From the NCBI GenBank assembly GCA_965153455.1, contig OZ234497.1, forward strand, positions 19,399,872 through 19,463,871: a stretch of 64,000 bases of DNA, in the 5' to 3' direction. This DNA comes from Sphagnum compactum. Taxonomy: Eukaryota; Bryophyta; Sphagnopsida; Sphagnales. The notes beneath the pieces were generated by a model. The model saw only the letters and a program-made list of their open reading frames with translations, was not told the DNA's origin and searched no databases. Positions 23,300-34,630 of the stretch are shown here, in pieces. The translations under genes were made by a program, and so were the position numbers. How positions within the stretch are numbered: the first letter of the stretch is position 1; the number at the start of each line of letters is the position of its first letter.

Positions 23300-26200
23300 G
23301 TATACAACCAGCTGATCAGCAGCTTCGTTTGAAGGACACGCCTGAGACAACTTGCAGACCTGCATTAGCGATCAAGAGTTGCTGCTGTTGCTGCTTCCTG
23401 CTTTTGCTGCCTGCAAGTCTTGAACATATTTTGGTCAATGGTATTATAATCATCTTTGCAGAGAACAATGTAGAACAACTTCGCGACTGCAAACACGCGG
23501 ATGATCGTCGAGGATTGATCATGCTGTTTGTCTGTCTGCCTGCTTGACCAACCGCTGGTGTGCTTCCAAGGCTTGAAAGCTCCAGTCTAAAACTTGTTGG
23601 CCTGGTTTTGTAGTACGTAGTAAGATGAAACTTTTTTGGCTAATCACGCAGAGCGGCAGCAGACGACATCACCAGCAGCAGCAGTATCAACTATTACAGT
23701 AAGCAAGAACTGTTGTGAGCGACATGTGCAACAACAACACTACTACTACTACCACTTAGAGCTAGACTTGGAAAAGCTTCAACGATCTTCTGTGTATATA
23801 ATGGCGGGGGGGACCACAACTCTAATGATCAATTAAGACGATTCCCACGTCTAGTAGTATATCACGTAGCTCGCACCTCCTCCCAAGAGTTCTGCAGTGT
23901 GTGTGCCCTGCAAGTTCTCGATTGCAGACAAGTTGTGTGCAAGTTCAAGTTCTCGACTACAGACTTGTTGTGTGCAAGTTGGTTCTCGGTTTCAGACTTG
24001 TGTGCAAGAAGTTCAAGTTCTGGATTGCAGACTTGTTGTGTGCAAGTTCAAGTTCTGGATTGCAGACACGTTGTGTGCAAGTAGCTCAAGTTCTGGATTG
24101 CAGACTTGTTGTGTAAAAGAAGTTCAAGTTCTGGATTGCAGACTTGTTGTGTGCAAGAAGTTCAAGTTCTCGATTGCAGACAAGTTGAGAAGTCCGGATG
24201 ATCGTTATAATCCAGTAGTAAATGAGAATGGGGGGGTTTCTGTTACTGCTGTCGCTCTTTCACCCATCAGTAGGCAGCCATGCATCGATACTTGGACTTT
24301 GTGGATCATGATCGTCATAGACGCATCTTGCTACAATGGGAATCAGCGATGGAAGGCACTTGATTTTATTTTTATTTTTGGTCATGCGTGTACGTAAACA
24401 AAGCCTTCTTCTTCTTCTTCTTTTGCTACTAGAGGGAGTCGAGCTTGTCATCAACACTCGCGAAATATTCCACTTCCATTTCTGTAATTCTTTGACGCGG
24501 TGGTATAGACCTCAGAGCTACGATGGTTGGAAGTTGTCGTCGGGGTTGTTGCGTTCCGTTGCACGATGTTGGATTTGCGGAATACTTTCGCTCGGTCCTC
24601 GCTCGTGCTTTTTTTTTTTTGTGGGCCCCGTCGTGGCTCCCAAGTCTTCCGCGAGTCCGTGCATCAGCCAGACAGCCTGCCCTTGTGATATGTACGCGGT
24701 TTAAGGCTTTTGCATCGTGAGGTGGGTAACTGTTTTTTGCTACCGTTTGTTCTTGTAACCATGCTTGTCGATCCTTGTCGATACCCCTCTCTCTCTCTCT
24801 CTATCTCTCTGGGAGCTTTCTGTCCTCCTGCCTGAAGATCCTTTCTTCTTAACTTCAAGGAAGTGTATGATGCTTTAGACTGCTGCTGTGTTTCTTTCTT
24901 GTGAGTGGGGGTGAGCTTTTGCACAGAATGGAAGAAGGTGAGGTTATATTGGAGGGTTTCTTTGTATAGTGGAAAGCTTGCATTCTTGAGTTCAGTTATT
25001 GTTTGACCACCTTCGGTGCAATTTATTTTTTTGCCTTTTGCAGCCACTCCAAAAGCAGAACTCAATCGGATCAGCAGCAGTAACAGCAGGAGCTCACAAA
25101 GGTGGTGCATCATCATCATCTCCTTTGCCTGAACTGCAGCAACTCCCCAGCTCCTTGAAGCAATCAAGCAAGGAAGCCAAAGTTTGGTCCAAAGAAAAGC
25201 TTCCTGACTGCAGCAAGGATCCTGAAAATTTACCTGTGGTGGTCGGAGGCAAGCCTGGGGATCTCAAGGACAATGCTGCCTTGGAAGATGAGGAGGATGA
25301 GGATGAGGTATTCTTGTTCACTCCATTCTGTACACCTTGTTCTCAATCTTGCAGAGCTCTTCATCCTTTTTGGCAGACAGCTCAATAGATGCATAAGAAT
25401 ACACTCTTGCTGCCAAACAGGCTGACACAAAGCTCTCAAGAACCAAGTCTTTTTACTTTCTCTTTCTTAAAGCTCTTGACTTCTGGAGCTTCAAGTTTGG
25501 CTTCTAAGAAATGCAAGCTTCCAACTGCAGACTCGGTCAAGTAGTGTGCAATGAAGAACTCAGTGGCATGGCATGCAAAGCCATGCCATGCTTTGTTTGG
25601 ATGATGCTTACCTATTTGATTGTGGTATTTTTGCATTATGATTGAATCAGTTTCTGTGAGTGCAGATCAATGTTCTGTACACTGATGTGTTGATGGGAAT
25701 GACAAAATTTGTTTTGAAATGCACTTTGAAGGTTCATCAACTGGATGTAGTAGAGCTGGTGGCACAGAACCAGATTGAGTGTGCTGCAACAACATCATCA
25801 CCAAATGGCTTGGCTGATGAGCCTGGACTTAGATCCAGACCTGGAGTCCTCAGTTCGGACAAAGACGCAGAATTGGGTACATCTGTTTTGGAGAAGATAC
25901 CTGCTGCTTTGGAGAAAAAGCAACCTCAAGCAGGTCGTCCTGTACCAGCTGGAAGCATGTCGAAAATTGCAAGGACTGCTGCCAATGGGACTGTTCTTTC
26001 CCCAGGAGCAGCATTGTCTACACATGAAGCAAGGAAGCTTGGGCTATCAACCTCAACTACCAAATCTCAGAGCGAGAAGTCTTGCACTGCAGCAACAAAA
26101 GAAAATGGTAGTGAACCCAGGCAAGGTTCTCCTATCCCTGTTAAGGCACAAGACCTATCTAACAGCAAATCCTCACTGGGAATTGGCTGTGAAGCTGAGG

Positions 26201-29200
26201 ATCATACTGGAGACCAGCTTGTGAATCCTCCCAACAACAATAATCCCAGTCAATGTGCTGCAATAAACCAGAGTGCTCCAGAGCTCAACAGGACAGCTTC
26301 AGTTGTAGATGCAAAAGAAACATTGTCAGTGTTGGAGCAGCAGCAACAACAAGCCTCTTTGACCAGCAATGCAGCAGCAGGTGAAGGAGGTGAGGGTAAC
26401 ATGGGACGGCCACCCACTGGAAAGGGTAAGAAGCTCTCAAGGAAGAAAGGAGGAGATCCTGTGGGATCATTAATGAAGTCCGTTACAAACAAGAATCGAG
26501 AACCCAACACCCGGAAAGAGAAGCTCAAGAGGAAGAGACCTTTTCTGGGTTACACTGAGAAAGAGGCTCCACATTTAATGTCCAGGAGCAATGCCATTCT
26601 CCGAGAAGTACTTGGCTTGAAGCAGCGCTTTGGAGAGGGTGGCACACCTGTTGCATGTAAACCGTTTGAGTGCAGAGTGAGCAGTACACCTACTGAAAAA
26701 GTCACGGCACTGCAGGCAGATAATCCTGCAGCAGGTGAAAAAACTCAACTGCCAGACACCTCTGCAAACGTGACCCCCTCTTTCCAGAGAGGAGTAGACA
26801 GCATATCCAACAATACAGCAAATGTGTCAGGAGGCATTCAAGGTGTGGTGGACCCAATCTTGGAATCACAGGACTCTGGGGCTCATCTGAGGTCAGAGGT
26901 GGAAGAGCTCTTGAGAGAGAAGGCCACAAAAGAAAAACCAGAGGATGGGCTTCAACACTTTGAGGAAGGGGAGATCCATGATTTGAACCAGTCACCAGAT
27001 TCAGGGCTTCAAGTGCCATCATCTCATCTGGGCTGCTCAACAGACACTAATCCTAGAGGCATGACAGGAAAGTCATTGCTGAGGCAGACAAGTGACTCTC
27101 AAAGGCAAGCATCTTGTGAGCTTGAAGGCTCTCAGACACCAGAAGATCAGCAGAGGGACATGAGAGAGGTGACACCAGTTCAAACACAATCATCACCGAA
27201 AAGAGCTGACTGGAGTCCAACATTGTCACAGAGTACAAGCAAGAGAAAATCATTGATGAAAAGCACTGCTGTCCATAATACTCTTGGTGCCACCAACACA
27301 AAGGATGCTGGAGAGCCTGCAAGGAAATCCATTGTTCCACCCAGAGGTCCTGGTGGACGCTTCATCAGCACCAAGTCTGTGAAGGAGGGAGGGGACAATG
27401 CCAGCGGGTCCTCCACCAAGATTACTGTGGACGTTTTATCCAATGGGCCTAAAGTCCAGAGCACAAGCAAAAGCAAGCCTGTTCATACATTGCTCTCACC
27501 TCCTCATACGCCTGCAAGTGCAGGTTTGTGTGATGGAGTTCCACAGATTGATACTCTCAAAACAGGACCATCCACCAGTGTCCACAGCAGCATTAGTGAA
27601 GCACCAGCTCAAGCAGCTGGATATCCAGACAGTGACCATTTCAGTGATGAAAGATTACAAGATCTTGCTGCTCCCATCACCCATACAACTGTAAAAGAGA
27701 CTGCTAGATGTACCACTAGAGGGGGAGGCATTGAACCTATTGACACTTACAGAGCGCCTCCTTCACCAGAGCAGCAAAATGTCTCAGCTCTGTGTGGATC
27801 AAAGACTCCAACTGATGCCTTTGGCCATGGGGCCACCCCAGATAATCTCCCAATTGGTGTGAGAAGGAGCCCAGTCAGCACAGAGCACGCTTACCAGGCT
27901 ACTGGTAACCAGCAAACAGAAAAGAGTTCGACTGTCGTAGTCCAGGTACTGATCTTTCTGTCTGTTCCATATCTTTGCATTTGAATGATACTGATGGGTA
28001 TTTCTTTTGTTTTCTCAAAGATGCACTGCTCAAGTTCTGGGCTAGTCCATTTCTCAGTGAAGCTCATGGATGCCTGCAGGCTGGAACAATTGCAAGCATG
28101 ACTCCTCTGCAGTATAGTTCCACAAACTCTATGACCTCTCCTCTTGTCCCTGGAGGGTTAGGCACCTCTGCAAGCCATAGCCTCACAGGTGGTCAGACAA
28201 AAGCAGTGGCTGAGCTAGATTCTCAGGTAGCAAAGCTGCCAGGATGGATACGGGCCGCCATGACCAAGCAACCGCCAACATCACAAACATCCCAAAACTC
28301 TCAAGCTTTGACAGATTCAAGGGATTTTGAAAGAAGCAGAGCAAGTGTTTCCCCAGCCCATGAGGGAATCAGCCCTGGGGATCCAAGCATTGTCCGGCTT
28401 TTTGGCAATCCAGTGTTGCGACTCATGGGGAAGAATGTGTTGGTCTCTAATGAGGACAAAGGATCTTTTGGACACAAGCAACAGACCACAGAAGCCTCAC
28501 CTGTTGATCGGGAAAATCTCAAAGAGTTGCAGGCTGGAAAAGCGGTTGATGTGACAGGCACTAGTACTGTAACAGTTGTGCACACAGGAGTTGGAACTGC
28601 TGAGGCAGTTTTGGAAAAGTCTGATGCTACTACATCAGCACATGTCAGTGGTGCAGCAGGGTGGGGACCATCGAAGGAGGTAGAAACTTCTGATGGCAAT
28701 GTGGCATCTAGTCCAGGTAATCCCATGCTTAGCCTTGTCAGAGCTCCTAGTGAAGCTGTCAACAGGGAGCTTGTGGTTCCATGGCAAGCAGGTGATGCCA
28801 ATCAGCATGTGAACAAAGGGAGCAACAAACACAGTCTAGATCTGCAGTTTGATGATTCCAGTGCCACCAGAAAGGGAGGATTAGCTAGTGATGTGGAGTG
28901 GCGAGCTGAAAATTCCTTAGTAGGTCTGGATGTGACAACCAATCTGAGCTCATTCTCAACTGGTCTGGCAGGAGAGCCAAGGAGCCCTGCAGATCCGAAG
29001 ATCAAAAGGAAGAGTCTCTCATCAAATGGACGAGGTGGACAGCCACCTCCAGGCCAGGAGGTAATCATCATTGATGATCTGCCTGGTATTGATTCACCAC
29101 CAGAACCCAGACATCAAGAGCTGACAATCGATGCTTTGATAAAGGCTGGGGCACTCAGGCGGGTGCCCCCAGAGCTTGATGGACAAGCATCAAAGTCCAA

Positions 29201-31732
29201 GGCACCAGGAGCAAGGGGCCAGGTGATGGAACTGGATCGTTCACGAATCCCTCAACTTTCTGGTGTCAGCCAGAGTGATTTTCTTGTTCAGTTAAGGAAG
29301 TTGGGGTTGGTGCCTGCTACACACATGGCTCCTCGGAGCTTCACTTCACCACAGGTGCCTAGAACCGATCATAACAGCACAAATCACAAAGTGATTGCGC
29401 CAAAACCCCCACATGCTATTACACCTTCTGGACTACCACCAGACAATCCTACCACAGTACCTTCACCAAGAAATCTTTCTCCATCAGCAGGAGGGGAAGC
29501 ATTAGGTCTTCCACCTTGGCTTCTTGCAGCAAAGAAACAGAAGGAGGCACAAATGGCAGTAAACCTGATAGTTCTGGATGATGATGATCCAGCAGATGAA
29601 TCGCCTTCAAGTTCCTCCAAGATATCAGTGCATGTCCCACTGGGAAGTCCTTCACCATGCTCAACAGGAAGTGCAGCAAGAGCACATGCACGATATTCAA
29701 CACCATTGCCAGTCACTGCAGGAATAGCTCCAGTTACCAAACTCAGAGGCCAAGGGACAGCTTCTCTCCTTCAGAGTACTGTTTTGAGGCAGGCTGGAGG
29801 TCTGAATGCTCCAAATGCGGGCGTGAATCTGGGAATCTCAATGGGCTCAGGGAGATCCAGATCAGGAATGATGTCACCAAGGTTTGGTGAAAGAGGGTAC
29901 CAGCAGGAGTCTGTTGGGGTTGTGTTGCCATCTCCACACATAGGTGATGCATCCCAAATTCTAGAAAGGAGGGAGGCAGCAGCATGTTTAGAGAAAGAAA
30001 CTAGTCCTGTCTCTAACAGTCACTGCAACCAGATTGAACACGCTGGGAAACTTCCACGCACGCAAGACAAGCTTGTGGAAACTGTGTGTGAAAGCAGCTC
30101 TCGCCCTCGAAATGAAAGTAACCTCTCAAGTTTCACACAGAGCTGGGTATCAGGGATAAATGGAGTTCTGAAGAGAGGTGGAACAGCACAGACTCATACA
30201 GCACCACCAGGGCCATTTCCAACTGAAACAGATGCAACACATTCAAGCCAGCTTGAGACTCTTGGACTATTGGATTGTCTTGGCATTAAGCAACCAACAG
30301 ATGGCATGAATGCCACAAAAACCAGCAGTGTTACTAGCAGAAGCTCAACTGCTCCACTAAGGTGGGAAGATAGACCTGGAGCTGCTGCAGCTGATTTGAG
30401 ACTTCAAGCTGAGAGTACAGCACCTCCAGACTCCAGGTCAATTCTTTTCCAACACCCAATCTCTCAGGGGCAGTCATCTCACAGATCAGCTAACGCATCT
30501 GTCAACCTACATAATGGCAGTGAACTCAGGGAGCACACTCCTGTGGACAGCATCCAGGCAACAGGAATCCCACCAAATCTAGCAAGGACATTATCCTCCC
30601 ATAGGACCCAAGTTCCATCTGCAGGAGCTTTGCTCACTGACACCAGAGCATCCATGAGGTCAATCGAGCAACCTCTGAGACCTGCAGCATTGGGGAGCCC
30701 ACTGGAGAGACGAAGCTTGCCACATATGCTTGAGCGCTTGGTCACCAGCTCAGGTCTGTAACCACCACCACCTTGAAATAGATGATGTTGTGCTCTGTCA
30801 GCTTCAAGGTACAAAGCTATATTGACTTGGGTGGTCAGTCCTCCAGGGATTCTGAACCTGTTGGGTTCTCTGCAGATGGAAGCATGAGTGTGGGAAAGGG
30901 GATGGGACAAGCTGAAAGGCAGGTAAATTCACAACTTAGTGTGAGCAGGGGCACTGAGCAGCAGGCTAGTCCAGGTATACCCTCCAACATGACAAAGGGC
31001 ACACTGTTTCCAGAGATCATGGTTAGAAATGGGGAAGAAGCACAGTTTGCGAAGGCCCCACCAAATAGCATTCCTGGAGTTTCCAGCACAATTAAAAGGC
31101 ACAGTTCTTTGGGGCGGGTCAGGCAGCAGTCTTTGTCTGGAAACTATAGCAGCAGAGACATCCCAGATCTCATGACCATGACTCCACTTGGAAAGCAGGT
31201 TGCTCGCAATGCCTTTTATAGAGAAAAGCAGCCAATGGATGGCAGTGCTGCACAAGCCAGTATAGATGCTCAAACTGGCAGCGATATTAGTGGCCTATGT
31301 TCTATGCGCAGAAGTCAGGCCGAGTCTTTCTCCCACACTCTTACAAGGCAGATTTCTGCTGGGAACTTGACTTCCCAACAGCAAGAGCAAGTTTTGAGTA
31401 GGAACCAACTGCTGAGGAACCAAGCAGGTTCAATGCAGATGTTCCCAGAGGATTTGCATCATCGAGTGTCAGTGGACTTGACAAGAGAAACTGCCCACAA
31501 CAGGTTTGCTAATCGAGTTGTGGGAGTAGATTCATTGACAGATGCTGTTGAAGGGGATGCTGCTCAAGCTTCCATGGCTCTATCTCCTTCAAATTCAAGA
31601 GTGCAAAAGATGGTTGACCCTGTACAGAAGAGGAATTTGCATGGTGAAGAAGGGGTAGGGAAAAAAAGTGAGATTTCTGTAGTTACACCGCTGAAAAAGG
31701 TACAAGACTATCTCAAGAGCTCAGTTGGCTGA
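18893..31732 (+). CDS. HAP8-like: HAPLESS 8-like zinc-finger protein, very large, six coding exons
   Basis: Coding exons are inferred at 18893-19317, 20768-23039, 25044-25307, 25666-27945, 28080-30753 and 30876-31732, keeping one frame for about 2,923 residues. Family signals, recalled from plant HAP8 proteins: FVPFTIR joined to GFVAAVRETDLRQTWPF (residues 136-159), a C-x2-C-x13-H-x3-C finger (636-657), KKRSMADLCAFAPRRDL (from 698) and RLMGKN (about 1861). The finger resembles UBZ4-type ubiquitin-binding fingers. VIIIDD (about 2075) and LIVLDDDD (about 2243) look like SUMO-interaction motifs. Basic clusters KHKRRK and KRKRPF suggest a nuclear protein. Most of the rest is disordered Ser/Gln/Ala/Pro-rich sequence. 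The length far exceeds what I remember for flowering-plant relatives. HAP8 was named in Arabidopsis from a male-gametophyte defect; the molecular role is unknown. The start is the first ATG of the exon frame; another in-frame ATG is at 19172. Confidence 0.7.
19318..20767 (+). other. HAP8-like intron 1, 1,450 nt
   Basis: Donor GTAGTA; acceptor TTGCAATTTTTCCCAG ending at 20767. It opens with a strong TTC/TCTC pyrimidine tract (19331-19400). Reading frames inside it, including the one running into exon 2 from 20580, do not match the family and are interrupted upstream by TAA at 20574. Confidence 0.65.
20768..23039 (+). other. HAP8-like coding exon 2 (WPF block and zinc finger)
   Basis: Begins with the base completing arginine 142, then GFVAAVRETDLRQTWPF and an ILPPLDS segment. 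It is long, acidic and Ser/Ala-rich, with the C2HC finger near its 3' third, a polyglutamine run (about 22377-22396) and the basic KHKRRK cluster. The donor is CTGTG|GTACGT at 23040, phase 0. The open frame continues past the donor into a (TC)n tract, which is intronic. Confidence 0.8.
22248..22313 (+). other. C2HC zinc finger, UBZ4-like
   Basis: Encodes C-P-V-C, thirteen residues, then H-I-D-Q-C, spacing C-x2-C-x13-H-x3-C. Known UBZ4 fingers such as that of RAD18 have the same C-x2-C...H-x3-C ligand order with a slightly shorter middle. All four metal ligands are present. Binding to ubiquitin is inferred only from this pattern. Confidence 0.75.
23040..25043 (+). other. HAP8-like intron 2, 2,004 nt, repeat-rich
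   Basis: Donor GTACGT; acceptor TTTGCCTTTTGCAG ending at 25043. It carries (TC)n tracts at about 23081-23125, 23266-23298 and 24787-24802, a minisatellite at 23905-24190 and a T run at 24609-24620. Frames inside it are repeat artefacts. Confidence 0.75.
23905..24190 (+). repeat. Intronic minisatellite, 34-38-bp unit, 8 copies
   Basis: A GATTGCAGAC-type word recurs at 23920, 23955, 23989, 24023, 24058, 24096, 24134 and 24172, each followed by TTGTTGTGTGCAAG and TTCAAGTTCT. Unit length drifts from 34-35 bp on the left to 38 bp on the right. Most units contain TTGCAG, an acceptor-like word. Confidence 0.9.
25044..25307 (+). other. HAP8-like coding exon 3
   Basis: 88 codons, phase 0 at both ends: starts PLQKQNSIGSA and ends EDEEDEDE. 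Donor GATGAG|GTATTC at 25308. The frame runs on a little past the donor and then stops. Confidence 0.7.
25666..27945 (+). other. HAP8-like coding exon 4
   Basis: Acceptor GAGTGCAG ending at 25665, phase 0. Other in-frame acceptors (ending at 25731 or 25767) would drop the hydrophobic start INVLYTDVLMGM, which is unlike the rest. The exon carries LKRKRPFLGYTEKEAPHLMS and long disordered sequence. The donor is CCAG|GTACTG at 27946 (phase 0), or CTACTG|GTAACC at 27905 (phase 1). Confidence 0.65.
28080..30753 (+). other. HAP8-like coding exon 5 (RLMGK motif, two SUMO-interaction-like motifs)
   Basis: With donor 27946 the in-frame acceptor is GATGCCTGCAG ending at 28079. With donor 27905 it is the stronger TTTTGTTTTCTCAAAG ending at 28020, which adds ALLKFWASPFLS. 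Contains PVLRLMGKNVLV (28410-28445), EVIIIDD and NLIVLDDDD. Donor CTCAG|GTCTGT at 30754, phase 1. Confidence 0.65.
30876..31732 (+). other. HAP8-like last coding exon
   Basis: Acceptor GTTGGGTTCTCTGCAG ending at 30875; its phase matches exon 5, the split codon giving Asp before GSMSVGKGMGQ. The frame ends at TGA 31730-31732 after DYLKSSVG. A donor-like AAAAAG|GTACAAG at 31700 exists, but no acceptor in the right phase was found nearby, so the plain stop is preferred. Confidence 0.6.
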
Positions 31733-34630
31733 AGCCTGGCAATTCCAGACAAGAATCCATGGGAGTCAAAGGGACCTTGGATGAGGAAGTGTCTGCTCTT
31801 AAATCTCAAAATCAAAGTAGGGACTCAGAGCTCGAAGTAGAGACAGCCTGCATATCTTCTTCTTGCTATGAACAAACTGTGCAGGTCTCTTCACTTAGAG
31901 GAATACTTCCTTTGGAAGATGGTCATTGTTTTGAAGAAATCTGGAGGAATTGAAGACCAGTTTGGCAAAACTTTCTGTGTTTGAACAGTGCTGCTGCACA
32001 AGCAACTGCTTGCTTGTGCAAGTAAAGTCAATGTACAGATAAGAATGGCAATCGAGTCTCAAACAGGGGCAAATCTTCCCATCTTCCTCCTGCTTCAGGC
32101 CTTAGCTAGACAGCAGTGAGAAGCTGAAAGTCTACCAACCCAGAAGATTTACTTGGAGAACAGGGAGAGAAGCTTCTTCATGAATTGTTGCTGAGGCAAC
32201 AGGAAAGGTGCCTTTTTGTTCTCTCTGCTACAAAAGACATGCTGACTTCTCATGGAGTGTGCTCTAAAAACAGATGATGATGTTTGTTGCAGAAAAGCCC
32301 TTGTTGGGTCTTTTAGCAGTTCAGCCTTTTCCTTCCTCTCTTTGTTATTACCTTGAGAAGCATGATAATTAGGCACTACACTGTCAAGCTTCATCAGATG
32401 CATTTGTGGCTGTGCAATATGTTTCATTGTGCCTGTCTCTGTTTCCCATCTTTGAGTCATGCCATGATTACAAGTCTGTATAGAAATCAGTGTCGGTTGT
32501 GGCACACACAGATATCTAAATCTCTGATTGCATTTTTCAAAGAGAATTTGTTTAAATGAAAATTTAAAACTATACTGAACTCCTAACACAGTCAAGAGTT
32601 GATGGTTTATGGCTGCCACCTCCAAACTACAACTAGGGTCAAGTAGGTGCAGAAGGAATTTTTAGCATATTGTGAATCTCAGTTCATGTGGCAATGCATG
32701 AAAGACATTCAGGTAACTTGGTAGGAAAATATTACAGAGAAAAAGCTGCAAGGAAACTGGGCTTCCAAGTCTCTCTTTTTTTTTTTGCTGAATTCAGTGT
32801 ATCTGGTCATGTGACAGGACACTTTCACTCAAAGAAAGTCCTGGTGAAGGAGAAGCTTCAGAGGATCTTCAACAAGATTTAAAAGGTGGAAATTATTTTC
32901 TTGGGCATAAGATTGAGTTTGCATTGTGTAAACAGCACAGCTCAAACATGTTTTTGTCCTTAGAAGTGACTTTCACTTCAAACAGGATGCTGGCTGCAGC
33001 TTCCAATATGTATGTTGTGCTCTTTTCAGGCTTACCACATAGGGGTCATCCACTTGAGGTAAGACCATCAGTGGTGGAGGAGAAATGCACATCTTTATGT
33101 TAGTTCAAATTTACAGCAAGTACAGCAACTGCTAAGATTGAAACCTGATGGAAACAAATTGCAAATTTTTTGTTTCTGAGTTCAACCAAGAAAATTGTGT
33201 ATTTTGTGAGATTTTGTTTATGCGGTGAGTGATCAGTGTGATGCAATGGTATCTCCAAACATATCTCCCTGGATTTTGTGCAGGATTTCTGTGTGGTCTG
33301 GCAAAAGTGCTCTCATAAACAGGGTTAAATTAGGTCCAGTTCTGTAGTACCAAATGTGATGACTGACCTTTCCATACCAGTCATACTGTGACAAATTTCA
33401 AACAGAAGTTTGAATTTTTCACAGCTGAAACCAGGTGGGCTGAAAGGAGGAGAGTCGTACTAGAATTGCATGCTTGGTCTTTCTGATGGGTTGCCACGAG
33501 TCTAATGACCTGATTTTACTTGTCTTAATGCTTCACTTTGTCTTCTTATGTAGCTCTCTGCTATAAACTGAGGACCAATTTGTCATATTTTGCAAATTGA
33601 CTTGATGGAGGGGAGGAGGAAGAGGTTTCGCTTAAAAAATTGATCGCCTTTTGGCAGCCACAAAGATGTCAAAAGCATCTATGAAGTCAATGTGGGGAAG
33701 AAGACTAACTTTCTGGAAAATGGTATCAGCTTTTGCACCACATGTCATGTGCATTGGTGCTTTTGCAGATCTGTCAGACACAGCAGGTGCAGATTTCATG
33801 CACATGATTTTGCAGAGGTGATGGTGTGAAATTGTTGATATCCCCGCAACCCATTTCTCCCTATGTTGTAAAACCTAAGGACTACCTGCCATTTGTATGG
33901 TGAACCTGTGAAATCCTGACAAGCAATTCCCTTTTCCCCAAAAACCTGATACTCAAGAGAAGAAGATCTACAACTGGCAAATAGAGTACTCCTGTCCTCC
34001 TCCCTTCTGTAGACCTGTTGCATCTCTTGACTCCCAATCCTATGCCAATGTAATGTCCCTCCTGAGAATGAGGATGAAACTGTGACCCAGAAGTTTGCAG
34101 CAGATACTGTTTGTCCATGAAGCAGATCTCCGTCATCCTGGATTCCAGCTTCAAGTCTCAGCAATCAATCTGATGGTTGGCAAAGTGGCCCAGGGGTGTC
34201 TTGCACAACCAAATGTGCTTAGACTTTTCCTGTGGATAATGCTGAATGAGCTTGGAGTCTCTGGAAAATTTGGATGGACAGCAAGAATCATGTATACTGG
34301 AGGGCTTAATTGAAAACCCTGAATTTGAGTGGGACTGTAACAAAGGAAAGTGATTTGCTTCCCTTCCTTGTCTTTTGCCCTTCTACACCTGTTCATTGAA
34401 ATCCAAGTTCCTTGATGTAAAGTATCTATCCCAAAAATTATGGTTTCTCCTCCTGGTGTCTATGAACAAAAAGGGTACACCAACAAGGGTTGAAGGAATT
34501 GTGTTTTCTTTCAGTTTTCTTAACTCTCTCTCTTTGCCACAACTTTTGGTTTCCTCTCAACCCCAAAGAATGTGCTTTTGTTTACAAAGTCTTTTTTCCT
34601 TTTCCCCCTCCTAAAAAAACCAATGTTCAA
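31733..34630. other. Shared 3' flank of two convergent genes
   Basis: 2.9 kb separate the stop codons of the plus-strand HAP8-like gene and the minus-strand PHL gene. Composition stays gene-like, fitting long 3' untranslated regions on both strands. No clear AATAAA is placed well for either gene. Frames of up to about 158 codons (minus, 32149-32625) and 122 codons (minus, 33796-34164) show no family resemblance. Confidence 0.45.

Noticed and set aside
31759-31953. 64-codon ATG frame just after the HAP8-like stop, as an extra C-terminal exon
   Set aside because: No acceptor in the required phase pairs with the donor-like GTACAAG at 31700. It is kept as 3' flank.
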